NCBI RefSeq assembly: GCF_021155765.1
Contig: NC_060113.1
Location: forward strand, 6,339,001-6,403,000
Reading direction: 5' to 3'
DNA length: 64,000 nt
Origin: Diprion similis
Taxonomy: Eukaryota; Arthropoda; Insecta; Hymenoptera; Diprionidae
The translations under genes and the position numbers were made by a program. Shown here piece by piece: positions 45,701 through 59,300 of the stretch. Position 1 is the first letter of the stretch; the number at the start of each line of letters is the position of its first letter. Under the pieces are notes generated by a model that ran no database searches, was not told the origin of the DNA, and saw nothing but the letters and a program-made list of their open reading frames with translations.

Positions 45701-48700
45701 CGATTATTATGACGCTTTTTAGACTAATTCGACGCCCAGGAACTCAGAGAACACATGAAAAACAGCGTAGGACCAGCAGCAGAGAAATGGCGATGAAAAT
45801 CTGCAGTTTTTCGGCTGTAACTTTACAGGTGTTGCTCGCAGCGCATTGGGACCGCGATCAATCGATTTCTCTCGCAAAATTACGTCGGAATAGTGTTCTG
45901 AAGAATTAATTGCAGCACTTTTCGAAGTCGTCGAAATTTTCACCAAAAATGCAAAGGGGTTAGCCTTGGATTTTTTTTGGCCGAAAAATCTTTTGTCTGG
46001 GAATCGATTATTATGACGCTTTTTAGACTAATTCGACGCCCAGGAACTCAGAAAACACATGAAAAACAGCGTAGGACCAGCAGCAGAGAAATGGCGATGA
46101 AAATCTGCAGTTTTTCGGCTGTAACTTTACAGGTGTTGCTCGCAGCGCATTGGGACTGCGATCAATCGATTTCTCTCGCAAAATTACGTCGGAATAGTGT
46201 TCTAAAGAATTAATTGCAGCACTTTTCAAAGTCGTCGAAATTTTCACCAAAAATGCAAAGGGGTTAGCCTTGGATTTTTTTTGGCCGAAAAATCTTTCGT
46301 CTGGGAATCGATTATTATGACGCTTTTTAGACTAATTCGACGCCCAGGAACTCAGAAAACACATGAAAAACAGCGTAGGACCAGCAGCAGAGAAATGGCG
46401 ATGAAAATCTGCAGTTTTTCGGCTGTAACTTCACAGGTGTTGCTCGCAGCGCATTGGGACTGCGATCAATCGATTTCTCTCGCAAAATTACGTCGGAATA
46501 GTGTTCTAAAGAATTAATTGCAGCACTTTTCAAAGTCGTCGAAATTTTCACCAAAAATGCAAAGGGGTTAGCCTTGGATTTTTTTTGGCCGAAAAATCTT
46601 TTGTCTGGGAATCGATTATTATGACGCTTTTTAGACTAATTCGACGCCCAGGAACTCAGAAAACACATGAAAAACAGCGTAGGACCAGCAGCAGAGAAAT
46701 GGCGATGAAAATCTGCAGTTTTTCGGCTGTAACTTTACAGGTGTTGCTCGCAGCGCATTGGGACTGCGATCAATCGATTTCTCTCGCAAAATTACGTCGG
46801 AATAGTGTTCTAAAGAATTAATTGCAGCACTTTTCAAAGTCGTCGAAATTTTCACCAAAAATGCAAAGGGGTTAGCCTTGGATTTTTTTTGGCCGAAAAA
46901 TCTTTTGTCTGGGAATCGATTATTATGACGCTTTTTAGACTAATTCGACGCCCAGGAACTCAGAAAACACATGAAAAACAGCGTAGGACCAGCAGCAGAG
47001 AAATGGCGATGAAAATCTGCAGTTTTTCGGCTGTAACTTTACAGGTGTTGCTCGCAGCGCATTGGGACTGCGATCAATCGATTTCTCTCGCAAAATTACG
47101 TCGGAATAGTGTTCTAAAGAAATAATTGCAGCACTTTTCAAAGTCGTCGAAATTTTCACCAAAAATGCAAAGGGGTTAGCCATGGATTTTTTTTGGCCGA
47201 AAAATCTTTCGTCTGGGAATCAATTATTATGACGCTTTTTAGACTAATTCGACGCCCAGGAACTCAGAAAACACATGAAAAACAGCGTAGGACCAGCAGC
47301 AGAGAAATGGCGATGAAAATCTGCAGTTTTTCGGCTGTAACTTTACAGGTGTTGCTCGCAGCGCATTGGGACGGCGATCAATCGATTTCTCTCGCAAAAT
47401 TACGTCGGAATAGTGTTCTAAAGAATTAATTGCAGCACTTTTCAAAGTCGTCGAAATTTCCACCAAAAATGCAAAGGGGTTAGCCTTGGATTTTTTTTGG
47501 CCGGAAAATCTTTCGTCTGGGAATCGATTATTATGACGCTTTTTAGACTAATTCGACGCCCACGAACTCAGAGAACACATGAAAAACAGCGTAGGACCAG
47601 CAGCAGAGAAATGGCGATGAAAATCTGCAGTTTTTCGGCTGTAACTTTACAGGTGTTGCTCGCAGCGCATTGGGACCGCGATCAATCGATTTCTCTCGCA
47701 AAATTACGTCGGAATAGTGTTCTAAAGAATTAATTGCAGCACTTTTCGAAGTCGTCGAAATTTTCACCAAAAATGCAAAGGGGTTAGCCTTGGATTTTTT
47801 TTGGCCGAAAAATCTTTTGTCTGGGAATCGATTATTATGACGCTTTTTAGACTAATTCGACGCCCAGGAACTCAGAAAACACATGAAAAACAGCGTAGGA
47901 CCAGCAGCAGAGAAATGGCGATGAAAATCTGCAGTTTTTCGGCTGTAACTTTACAGGTGTTGCTCGCAGCGCATTGGGACTGCGATCAATCGATTTCTCT
48001 CGCAAAATTACGTCGGAATAGTGTTCTAAAGAATTAATTGCAGCACTTTTCAAAGTCGTCGAAATTTTCACCAAAAATGCAAAGGGGTTAGCCTTGGATT
48101 TTTTTTGGCCGAAAAATCTTTCGTCTGGGAATCGATTATTATGACGCTTTTTAGACTAATTCGACGCCCAGGAACTCAGAAAACACATGAAAAACAGCGT
48201 AGGACCAGCAGCAGAGAAATGGCGATGAAAATCTGCAGTTTTTCGGCTGTAACTTCACAGGTGTTGCTCGCAGCGCATTGGGACTGCGATCAATCGATTT
48301 CTCTCGCAAAATCACGTCGGAATAGTGTCCTAAAGAATTAATTGCAGCACTTTTCAAAGTCGTCGAAATTTTCACCAAAAATGCAAAGGGGTTAGCCTTG
48401 GATTTTTTTTGGCCGAAAAATCTTTTGTCTGGGAATCGATTATTATGACGCTTTTTAGACTAATTCGACGCCCAGGAACTCAGAAAACACATGAAAAACA
48501 GCGTAGGACCAGCAGCAGAGAAATGGCGATGAAAATCTGCAGTTTTTCGGCTGTAACTTTACAGGTGTTGCTCGCAGCGCATTGGGACTGCGATCAATCG
48601 ATTTCTCTCGCAAAATTACGTCGGAATAGTGTTCTAAAGAAATAATTGCAGCACTTTTCAAAGTCGTCGAAATTTTCACCAAAAATGCAAAGGGGTTAGC

Positions 48701-50536
48701 CTTGGATTTTTTTTGGCCGAAAAATCTTTCGTCTGGGAATCAATTATTATGACGCTTTTTAGAGTAATTCGACGCCCAGGAACTCAGAAAACACATGAAA
48801 AACAGCGTAGGACCAGCAGCAGAGAAATGGCGATGAAAATCTGCAGTTTTTCGGCTGTAACTTTACAGGTGTTGCTCGCAGCGCATTGGGACTGCGATCA
48901 ATCGATTTCTCTCGCAAAATTACGTCGGAATAGTGTTCTAAAGAAATAATTGCAGCACTTTTCAAAGTCGTCGAAATTTTCACCAAAAATGCAAAGGGGT
49001 TAGCCTTGGATTTTTTTTGGCCGAAAAATCTTTCGTCTGGGAATCGATTATTATGACGCTTTTTAGACTAATTCGACGCCCAGGAACTCAGAAAACACAT
49101 GAAAAACAGCGTAGGACCAGCAGCAGAGAAATGGCGATGAAAATCTGCAGTTTTTCGGCTGTAACTTCACAGGTGTTGCTCGCAGCGCTTCGGGACTGCG
49201 ATCAATCGATTTCTCTCGCAAAATTACGTCGGAATAGTGTTCTAAAGAATTAATTGCAGCACTTTTCAAAGTCGTCGAAATTTTCACCAAAAATGCAAAG
49301 GGGTTAGCCTTGGATTTTTTTTGGCCGAAAAATCTTTTGTCTGGGAATCGATTATTATGACGCTTTTTAGACTAATTCGACGCCCAGGAACTCAGAAAAC
49401 ACATGAAAAACAGCGTAGGACCAGCAGCAGAGAAATGGCGATGAAAATCTGCAGTTTTTCGGCTGTAACTTTACAGGTGTTGCTCGCAGCGCATTGGGAC
49501 TGCGATCAATCGATTTCTCTCGCAAAATTACGTCGGAATAGTGTTCTAAAGAATTAATTGCAGCACTTTTCAAAGTCGTCGAAATTTTCACCAAAAATGC
49601 AAAGGGGTTAGCCTTGGATTTTTTTTGGCCGAAAAATCTTTTGTCTGGGAATCGATTATTATGACGCTTTTTAGCCTAATTCGACGCCCAGGAACTCAGA
49701 AAACACATGAAAAACAGCGTAGGACCAGCAGCAGAGAAATGGCGATGAAAATCTGCAGTTTTTCGGCTGTAACTTTACAGGTGTTGCTCGCAGCGCATTG
49801 GGACTGCGATCAATCGATTTCTCTCGCAAAATTACGTCGGAATAGTGTTCTAAAGAATTAATTGCAGCACTTTTCAAAGTCGTCGAAATTTTCACCAAAA
49901 ATGCAAAGGGGTTAGCCTTGGATTTTTTTTGGCCGAAAAATCTTTTGTCTGGGAATCGATTATTATGACGCTTTTCAGACTTATTCGACGCCCGAGAACT
50001 CAGAAAACACATGAAAAACAGCGTAGGACCAGCAGCAGAGAAATGGCGATGAAAATCTGCAGTTTTTCGGCTGTAACTTTACAGGTGTTGCTCGCAGCGC
50101 ATTGGGACTGCGATCAATCGATTTCTCTCGCAAAACTACGTCGGAATAGTGTTCTAAAGAATTAATTGCAGCACTTTTCAAAGTCGTCGAAATTTTCACC
50201 AAAAATGCAAAGGGGTTAGCCTTGGATTTTTTTTGGCCGAAAAATCTTCTGTCTGGGAATCGATTATTATGACGCTTTTTAGACTAATTCGACGCCCAGG
50301 AACTCAGAAAACACATGAAAAACAGCGTAGGACCAGCAGCAGAGAAATGGCGATGAAAATCTGCAGTTTTTCGGCTGTAACTTTACAGGTGTTGCTCGCA
50401 GCGCATTGGGACTGCGATCAATCGATTTCTCTCGCAAAATTACGTCGGAATAGTGTTCTAAAGAATTAATTGCAGCACTTTTCAAAGTCGTCGAAATTTT
50501 TACCAAAAATGCAAAGGGGTTAGCCTTGGATTTTTT

Positions 50537-53272
50537 TTGGCCGAAAAATCTTTCGTCTGGGAATCGATTATTATGACGCTTTTTAGACTAATTCGACGCC
50601 CAGGAACTCAGAAAACACATGAAAAACAGCGTAGGACCAGCAGCAGAGAAATGGCGATGAAAATCTGCAGTTTTTCGGCTGTAACTTTACAGGTGTTGCT
50701 CGCAGCGCATTGGGACTGCGATCAATCGATTTCTCTCGCAAAATTACGTCGGAATAGTGTTCTAAAGAATTAATTGCAGCACTTTTCAAAGTCGTCGAAA
50801 TTTTCACCAAAAATGCAAAGGGGTTAGCCTTGGATTTTTTTTGGCCGAAAAATCTTTTGTCTGGGAATCGATTACTATGACGCTTTTTAGACTAATTCGA
50901 CGCCCAGGAACTCAGAAAACACATGAAAAACAGCGTAGGACCAGCAGCAGAGAAATGGCGATGAAAATCTGCAGTTTTTCGGCTGTAACTTTACAGGTGT
51001 TGCTCGCAGCGCATTGGGACTGCGATCAATCGATTTCTCTCGCAAAATTACGTCGGAATAGTGTTCTAAAGAATTAATTGCAGCACTTTTCAAAGTCGTC
51101 GAAATTTTCACCAAAAATGCAAAGGGGTTAGCCTTGGATTTTTTTTGGCCCAAAAATCCTTTGTCTGGGAATCGATTATTATGACGCTTTTTAGACTAAT
51201 TCGACGCCCAGGAACTCAGAAAACACATGAAAAACAGCGTAGGACCAGCAGCAGAGAAATGGCGATGAAAATCTGCAGTTTTTCGGCTGTAACTTTACAG
51301 GTGTTGCTCGCAGCGCATTGGGACTGCGATCAATCGATTTCTCTCGCAAAATTACGTCGGAATAGTGTTCTAAAGAATTAATTGCAGCACTTTTCAAAGT
51401 CGTCGAAATTTCCAATAAAAATGCAAAGGGGTTAGCCTTGGATTTTTTTTGGCCGAAAAATCTTTTGTCTGGGAATCGATTATTATGACGCATTTTAGAC
51501 TAATTCGACGCCCAGGAACTCAGAAAACACATGAAAAACAGCGTAGGACCAGCAGCAGAGAAATGGCGATGAAAATCTGCAGTTTTTCGGCTGTAACTTT
51601 ACAGGTGTTGCTCGCAGCGCATTGGGACTGCGATCAATCGATTTCTCTCGCAAAATTACGTCGGAATAGTGTTCTAAAGAATTAATTGCAGCACTTTTCA
51701 AAGTCGTCGAAATTTTCACCAAAAATGCAAAGGGGTTAGCCTTGGATTTTTTTTGGCCGAAAAATCTTTTGTCTGGGAATCGATTATTATGACGCTTTTT
51801 AGCCTAATTCGACGCCCAGGAACTCAGAAAACACATGAAAAACAGCGTAGGACCAGCAGCAGAGAAATGGCGATGAAAATCTGCAGTTTTTCGGCTGTAA
51901 CTTTACAGGTGTTGCTCGCAGCGCATTGGGACTGCGATCAATCGATTTCTCTCGCAAAATTACGTCGGAATAGTGTTCTAAAGAATTAATTGCAGCACTT
52001 TTCAAAGTCGTCGAAATTTTCACCAAAAATGCAAAGGGGTTAGCCTTGGATTTTTTTTGGCCGAAAAATCTTTCGTCTGGGAATCGATTATTATGACGCT
52101 TTTTAGACTAATTCGACGCCCAGGAACTCAGAAAACACATGAAAAACAGCGTAGGACCAGCAGCAGAGAAATGGCGATGAAAATCTGCAGTTTTTCGGCT
52201 GTAACTTTACAGGTGTTGCTCGCAGCGCATTGGGACTGCGATCAATCGATTTCTCTCGCAAAATTACGTCGGAATAGTGTTCTAAAGAATTAATTGCAGC
52301 ACTTTTCAAAGTCGTCGAAATTTTCACCAAAAATGCAAAGGGGTTAGCCTTGGATTTTTTTTGGCCGAAAAATCTTTTGTCTGGGAATCGATTACTATGA
52401 CGCTTTTTAGACTAATTCGACGCCCAGGAACTCAGAAAACACATGAAAAACAGCGTAGGACCAGCAGCAGAGAAATGGCGATGAAAATCTGCAGTTTTTC
52501 GGCTGTAACTTTACAGGTGTTGCTCGCAGCGCATTGGGACTGCGATCAATCGATTTCTCTCGCAAAATTACGTCGGAATAGTGTTCTAAAGAATTAATTG
52601 CAGCACTTTTCAAAGTCGTCGAAATTTTCACCAAAAATGCAAAGGGGTTAGCCTTGGATTTTTTTTGGCCCAAAAATCCTTTGTCTGGGAATCGATTATT
52701 ATGACGCTTTTTAGACTAATTCGACGCCCAGGAACTCAGAAAACACATGAAAAACAGCGTAGGACCAGCAGCAGAGAAATGGCGATGAAAATCTGCAGTT
52801 TTTCGGCTGTAACTTTACAGGTGTTGCTCGCAGCGCATTGGGACTGCGATCAATCGATTTCTCTCGCAAAATTACGTCGGAATAGTGTTCTAAAGAATTA
52901 ATTGCAGCACTTTTCAAAGTCGTCGAAATTTCCAATAAAAATGCAAAGGGGTTAGCCTTGGATTTTTTTTGGCCGAAAAATCTTTTGTCTGGGAATCGAT
53001 TATTATGACGCATTTTAGACTAATTCGACGCCCAGGAACTCAGAAAACACATGAAAAACAGCGTAGGACCAGCAGCAGAGAAATGGCGATGAAAATCTGC
53101 AGTTTTTCGGCTGTAACTTTACAGGTGTTGCTCGCAGCGCATTGGGACTGCGATCAATCGATTTCTCTCGCAAAATTACGTCGGAATAGTGTTCTAAAGA
53201 ATTAATTGCAGCACTTTTCAAAGTCGTCGAAATTTCCACCAAAAATGCAAAGGGGTTAGCCTTGGATTTTTT
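50537..53272 (+). repeat. Multi-monomer duplication within the array (1520-bp spacing)
   Basis: Four consecutive monomers from 50537 share private variants with the four from 52057: TCGTCTGGG; ATTACTATG; CCCAAAAATCC with CCAATAAAAATG; and GACGCATTTTAG. The offset is exactly five monomers (1520 bp). Confidence 0.85.
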
Positions 53273-56200
53273 TTGGCCGAAAAATCTTTTGTCTGGGAAT
53301 CGATTATTATGACGCTTTTTAGACTAATTCGACGCCCAGGAACTCAGAAAACACATGAAAAACAGCGTAGGACCAGCAGCAGAGAAATGGCGATGAAAAT
53401 CTGCAGTTTTTCGGCCGTAACTTTACAGGTGTTGCTCGCAGCGCATTGGGACTGCGATCAATCGATTTCTCTCGCAAAATTACGTCGGAATAGTGTTCTA
53501 AAGAATTAATTGCAGCACTTTTCAAAGTCGTCGAAATTTCCACCAAAAATGCAAAGGGGTTAGCCTTGGATTTTTTTTGGCCGAAAAATCTTTTGTCTGG
53601 GAATCGATTATTATGACGCTTTTTAGACTAATTCGACGCCCAGGAACTCAGAAAACACATGAAAAACAGCGTAGGACCAGCAGCAGAGAAATGGCGATGA
53701 AAATCTGCAGTTTTTCGGCCGTAACTTTACAGGTGTTGCTCGCAGCGCATTGGGACTGCGATCAATCGATTTCTCTCGCAAAATTACGTCGGAATAGTGT
53801 TCTAATGAATTAATTGCAGCACTTTTCAAAGTCGTCGAAATTTTCACCAAAAATGCAAAGGGGTTAGCCTTGGATTTTTTTTGGCCGAAAAATCTTTTGT
53901 CTGGGAATCGATTATTATGACGCTTTTTAGACTAATTCGACGCCCAGGAACTCAGAAAACACATGAAAAACAGCGTAGGACCAGCAGCAGAGAAATGGCG
54001 ATGAAAATCTGCAGTTTTTCGGCTGTAACTTTACAGGTGTTGCTCGCAGCGCATTGGGACTGCGATCAATCGATTTCTCTTGCAAAATTACGTCGGAATA
54101 GTGTTCTTAAGAATTAATTGCAGCACTTTTCAAAGTCGTCAAAATTTTCACCAAAAATGCAAAGGGGTTAGCCTTGGATTTTTTTTGGCCGAAAAATCTT
54201 TTGTCTGGGAATCGATTATTATGCCGCTTTTTAGACTAATTCGACGCCCAGGAACTCAGAAAACACATGAAAAACAGCGTAGGACCAGCAGCAGAGAAAT
54301 GGCGATGAAAATCTGCAGTTTTTCGGCTGTAACTTTACAGGTGTTGCTCGCAGCGCATTGGGACTGCGATCAATCGATTTCTCTCGCAAAATTACGTCGG
54401 AATAGTGTTCTAAAGAATTAATTGCAGCACTTTTCAAAGTCGTCGAAATTTTCACCAAAAATGCAAAGGGGTTAGCCTTGGATTTTTTTTGGCCGAAAAA
54501 TCTTTTGTCTGGGAATCGATTATTATGACGCTTTTTAGACTAATTCGACGCCCAGGAACTCAGAAAACACATGAAAAACAGCGTAGGCCCAGCAGCAGAG
54601 AAATGGCGATGAAAATCTGCAGTTTTTCGGCTGTAACTTTACAGGTGTTGCTCGCAGCGCATTGGGACTGCGATCAATCGATTTCTCTCGCAAAATTACG
54701 TCGGAATAGTGTTCTCAAGGATTAATTGCAGCACTTTTCAAAGTCGTCGAAATTTTCACCAAAAATGCAAAGGGGTTAGCCTTGGATTTTTTTTGGCCGA
54801 AAAATCTTTTGTCTGGGAATCGATTATTATGACGCTTTTTAGACTAATTCGACGCCCAGGAACTCAGAAAACACATGAAAAACAGCGTAGGCCCAGCAGC
54901 AGAGAAATGGCGATGAAAATCTGCAGTTTTTCGGCTGTAACTTTACAGGTGTTGCTCGCAGCGCATTGGGACTGCGATCAATCGATTTCTCTCGCAAAAT
55001 TACGTCGGAATAGTGTTCTCAAGGATTAATTGCAGCACTTTTCAAAGTCGTCGAAATTTTCACCAAAAATGCAAAGGGGTTAGCCTTGGATTTTTTTTGG
55101 CCGAAAAATCTTTTGTCTGGGAATCGATTATTATGACGCTTTTTAGACTAATTCGACGCCCAGGAACTCAGAAAACACATGAAAAACAGCGTAGGACCAG
55201 CAGCAGAGAAATGGCGATGAAAATCTGCAGTTTTTCGGCTGTAACTTTACAGGTGTTGCTCGCAGCGCATTGGGACTGCGATCAATCGATTTCTGTCGCA
55301 AAATTACGTCGGACTAGTGTTCTAAAGAAATAATTGCAGCACTTTTCAAAGTCGTCGAAATTTTCACCAAAAATGCAAAGGGGTTAGCCTTGGATTTTTT
55401 TTGGCCGAAAAATCTTTTGTCTGGGAATCGATTATTATGACGCTTTTTAGACTAATCCGACGCCCAGGAACTCAGAAAACACATGAAAAACAGCGTAGGA
55501 CCAGCAGCAGAGAAATGGCGATGAAAATCTGCAGTTTTTCGGCTGTAACTTTACAGGTGTTGCTCGCAGCGCATTGGGACTGCGATCAATCGATTTCTCT
55601 CGCAAAATTACGTCGGAATAGTGTTCTCAAGGATTAATTGCAGCACTTTTCAAAGTCGTCGAAATTTTCACCAAAAATGCAAAGGGGTTAGCCTTGGATT
55701 TTTTTTGGCCGAAAAATCTTTTGTCTGGGAATCGATTATTATGACGCTTTTTAGACTAATTTGACGCCCAGGAACTCAGAAAACACATGAAAAACAGCGT
55801 AGGACCAGCAGCAGAGAAATGGCGATGAAAATCTGCAGTTTTTCGGCTGTAACTTTACAGGTGTTGCTCGCAGCGCATTGGGACTGCGATCAATCGATTT
55901 CTCTCGCAAAATTACGTCGGAATAGTGTTCTAAAGAATTAATTGCAGCACTTTTCAAAGTCGTCGAAATTTTCACCAAAAATGCAAAGGGGTTAGCCTTG
56001 GATTTTTTTTGGCCGAAAAATCTTTTGTCTGGGAATCGATTATTATGACGCTTTTTAGACTAATTCGACGCCCAGGAACTCAGAAAACACATGAAAAACA
56101 GCGTAGGCCCAGCAGCAGAGAAATGGCGATGAAAATCTGCAGTTTTTCGGCTGTAACTTTACAGGTGTTGCTCGCAGCGCATTGGGACTGCGATCAATCG

Positions 56201-56358
56201 ATATCTCTCGCAAAATTACGTCGGAATAGTGTTCTCAAGAATTAATTGCAGCACTTTTCAAAGTCGTCGAAATTTTCACCAAAAATGCAAAGGGGTTAGC
56301 CTTGGATTTTTTTTGGCCGAAAAATCTTTTGTCTGGGAATCGATTATTATGACGCTTT

Positions 56359-59300
56359 TTAGACTAATTCGACGCCCAGGAACTCAGAAAACACATGAAA
56401 AACAGCGTAGGACCAGCAGCAGAGAAATGGCGATGAAAATCTGCAGTTTTTCGGCTGTAACTTTACAGGTGTTGCTCGCAGCGCATTGGGACTGCGATCA
56501 ATCGATTTCTCTCGCAAAATTACGTCGGAATAGTGTTCTAAAGAATTAATTGCAGCACTTTTCAAAGTCGTCGAAATTTTCACCAAAAATGCAAAGGGGT
56601 TAGCCTTGGATTTTTTTTGGCCGAAAAATCTTTCGTCTGGGAATCGATTATTATGACGCTTTTTAGACTAATTCGACGCCCAGGAACTCAGAAAACACAT
56701 GAAAAACAGCGTAGGACCAGCAGCAGAGAAATGGCGATGAAAATCTGCAGTTTTTCGGCCGTAACTTTACAGGTGTTGCTCGCAGCGCATTGGGACTGCG
56801 ATCAATCGATTTCTCTCGCAAAATTACGTCGGAATAGTGTTCTAAAGAATTAATTGCAGCACTTTTCAAAGTCGTCGAAATTTTCACCAAAAATGCAAAG
56901 GGGTTAGCCTCGGATTTTTTTTGGCCGAAAAATCTTTTGTCTGGGAATCGATTATTATGACGCTTTTTAGACTAATTCGACGCCCAGGAACTCAGAAAAC
57001 ACATGAAAAACAGCGTAGGACCAGCAGCAGAGAAATGGCGATGAAAATCTGCAGTTTTTCGGCTGTAACTTTACAGGTGTTGCTCGCAGCGCATTGGGAC
57101 TGCGATCAATCGATTTCTCTTGCAAAATTACGTCGGAATAGTGTTCTAAAGAATTAATTGCAGCACTTTTCAAAGTCGTCGAAATTTTCACCAAAAATGC
57201 AAAGGGGTTAGCCTTGGATTTTTTTTGGCCGAAAAATCTTTCGTCTGGGAATCGATTATTATGACGCTTTTTAGACTAATTCGACGCCCAGGAACTCAGA
57301 AAACACATGAAAAACAGCGTAGGACCAGCAGCAGAGAAATGGCGATGGAAATCTGCAGTTTTTCGGCTGTAACTTTACAGGTGTTGCTCGCAGCGCATTG
57401 GGACTGCGATCAATCGATTTCTCTCGCAAAATTACGTCGGAATAGTGTTCTAAAGAATTAATTGCAGCACTTTTCAAAGTCTTCGAAATTTTCACCAAAA
57501 ATGCAAAGGGGTTAGCCTTGGATTTTTTTTGGCCGAAAAATCTTTTGTCTGGGAATCGATTATTATGACGCTTTTTAGACTAATTCGACGCCCAGGAACT
57601 CAGAAAACACATGCAAAACAGCGTAGGACCAGCAGCAGAGAAATGGCGATGAAAATCTGCAGTTTTTCGGCTGTAACTTTACAGGTGTTGCTCGCAGCGC
57701 ATTGGGACTGCGATCAATCGATTTCTCTCGCAAAATTGCGTCGGAATAGTGTTCTAAAGAATTAATTGCAGCACTTTTCAAAGTCGTCGAAATTTTTACC
57801 AAAAATGCAAAGGGGTTAGCCTTGGATTTTTTTTGGCCGAAAAATCTTTTGTCTGGGAATCGATTATTATGACGCTCTTCAGACTAATTCGACGCCCAGG
57901 AACTCAGAAAACACATGAAAAACAGCGTAGGACCAGCAGCAGAGAAATGGCGATGAAAATCTGCAGTTTTTCGGCTGTAACTTTACAGGTGTTGCTCGCA
58001 GCGCATTGGGACTGCGATCAATCGATTTCTCTCGCAAAATTACGTCGGAATAGTGTTCTCAAGGATTAATTGCAGCACTTTTCAAAGTCGTCGAAATTTT
58101 CACCAAAAATGCAAAGGGGTTAGCCTTGGATTTTTTTTGGCCGAAAAATCTTTTGTCTGGGAATCGATTATTATGACGCTTTTTAGACTAATTCGACGCC
58201 CAGGAACTCAGAAAACACATGAAAAACAGCGTAGGACCAGCAGCAGAGAAATGGCGATGAAAATCTGCAGTTTTTCGGCTGTAACTTTACAGGTGTTGCT
58301 CGCAGCGCATTGGGACTGCGATCAATCGATTTCTGTCGCAAAATTACGTCGGACTAGTGTTCTAAAGAAATAATTGCAGCACTTTTCAAAGTCGTCGAAA
58401 TTTTCACCAAAAATGCAAAGGGGTTAGCCTTGGATTTTTTTTGGCCGAAAAATCTTTTGTCTGGGAATCGATTATTATGACGCTTTTTAGACTAATCCGA
58501 CGCCCAGGAACTCAGAAAACACATGAAAAACAGCGTAGGACCAGCAGCAGAGAAATGGCGATGAAAATCTGCAGTTTTTCGGCTGTAACTTTACAGGTGT
58601 TGCTCGCAGCGCATTGGGACTGCGATCAATCGATTTCTCTCGCAAAATTACGTCGGAATAGTGTTCTCAAGGATTAATTGCAGCACTTTTCAAAGTCGTC
58701 GAAATTTTCACCAAAAATGCAAAGGGGTTAGCCTTGGATTTTTTTTGGCCGAAAAATCTTTTGTCTGGGAATCGATTATTATGACGCTTTTTAGACTAAT
58801 TTGACGCCCAGGAACTCAGAAAACACATGAAAAACAGCGTAGGCCCAGCAGCAGAGAAATGGCGATGAAAATCTGCAGTTTTTCGGCTGTAACTTTACAG
58901 GTGTTGCTCGCAGCGCATTGGGACTGCGATCAATCGATTTCTCTCGCAAAATTACGTCGGAATAGTGTTCTCAAGGATTAATTGCAGCACTTTTCAAAGT
59001 CGTCGAAATTTTCACCAAAAATGCAAAGGGGTTAGCCTTGGATTTTTTTTGGCCGAAAAATCTTTTGTCTGGGAATCGATTATTATGACGCTTTTTAGAC
59101 TAATTCGACGCCCAGGAACTCAGAAAACACATGAAAAACAGCGTAGGACCAGCAGCAGAGAAATGGCGATGAAAATCTGCAGTTTTTCGGCTGTAACTTT
59201 ACAGGTGTTGCTCGCAGCGCATTGGGACTGCGATCAATCGATTTCTCTCGCAAAATTACGTCGGAATAGTGTTCTAAAGAATTAATTGCAGCACTTTTCA

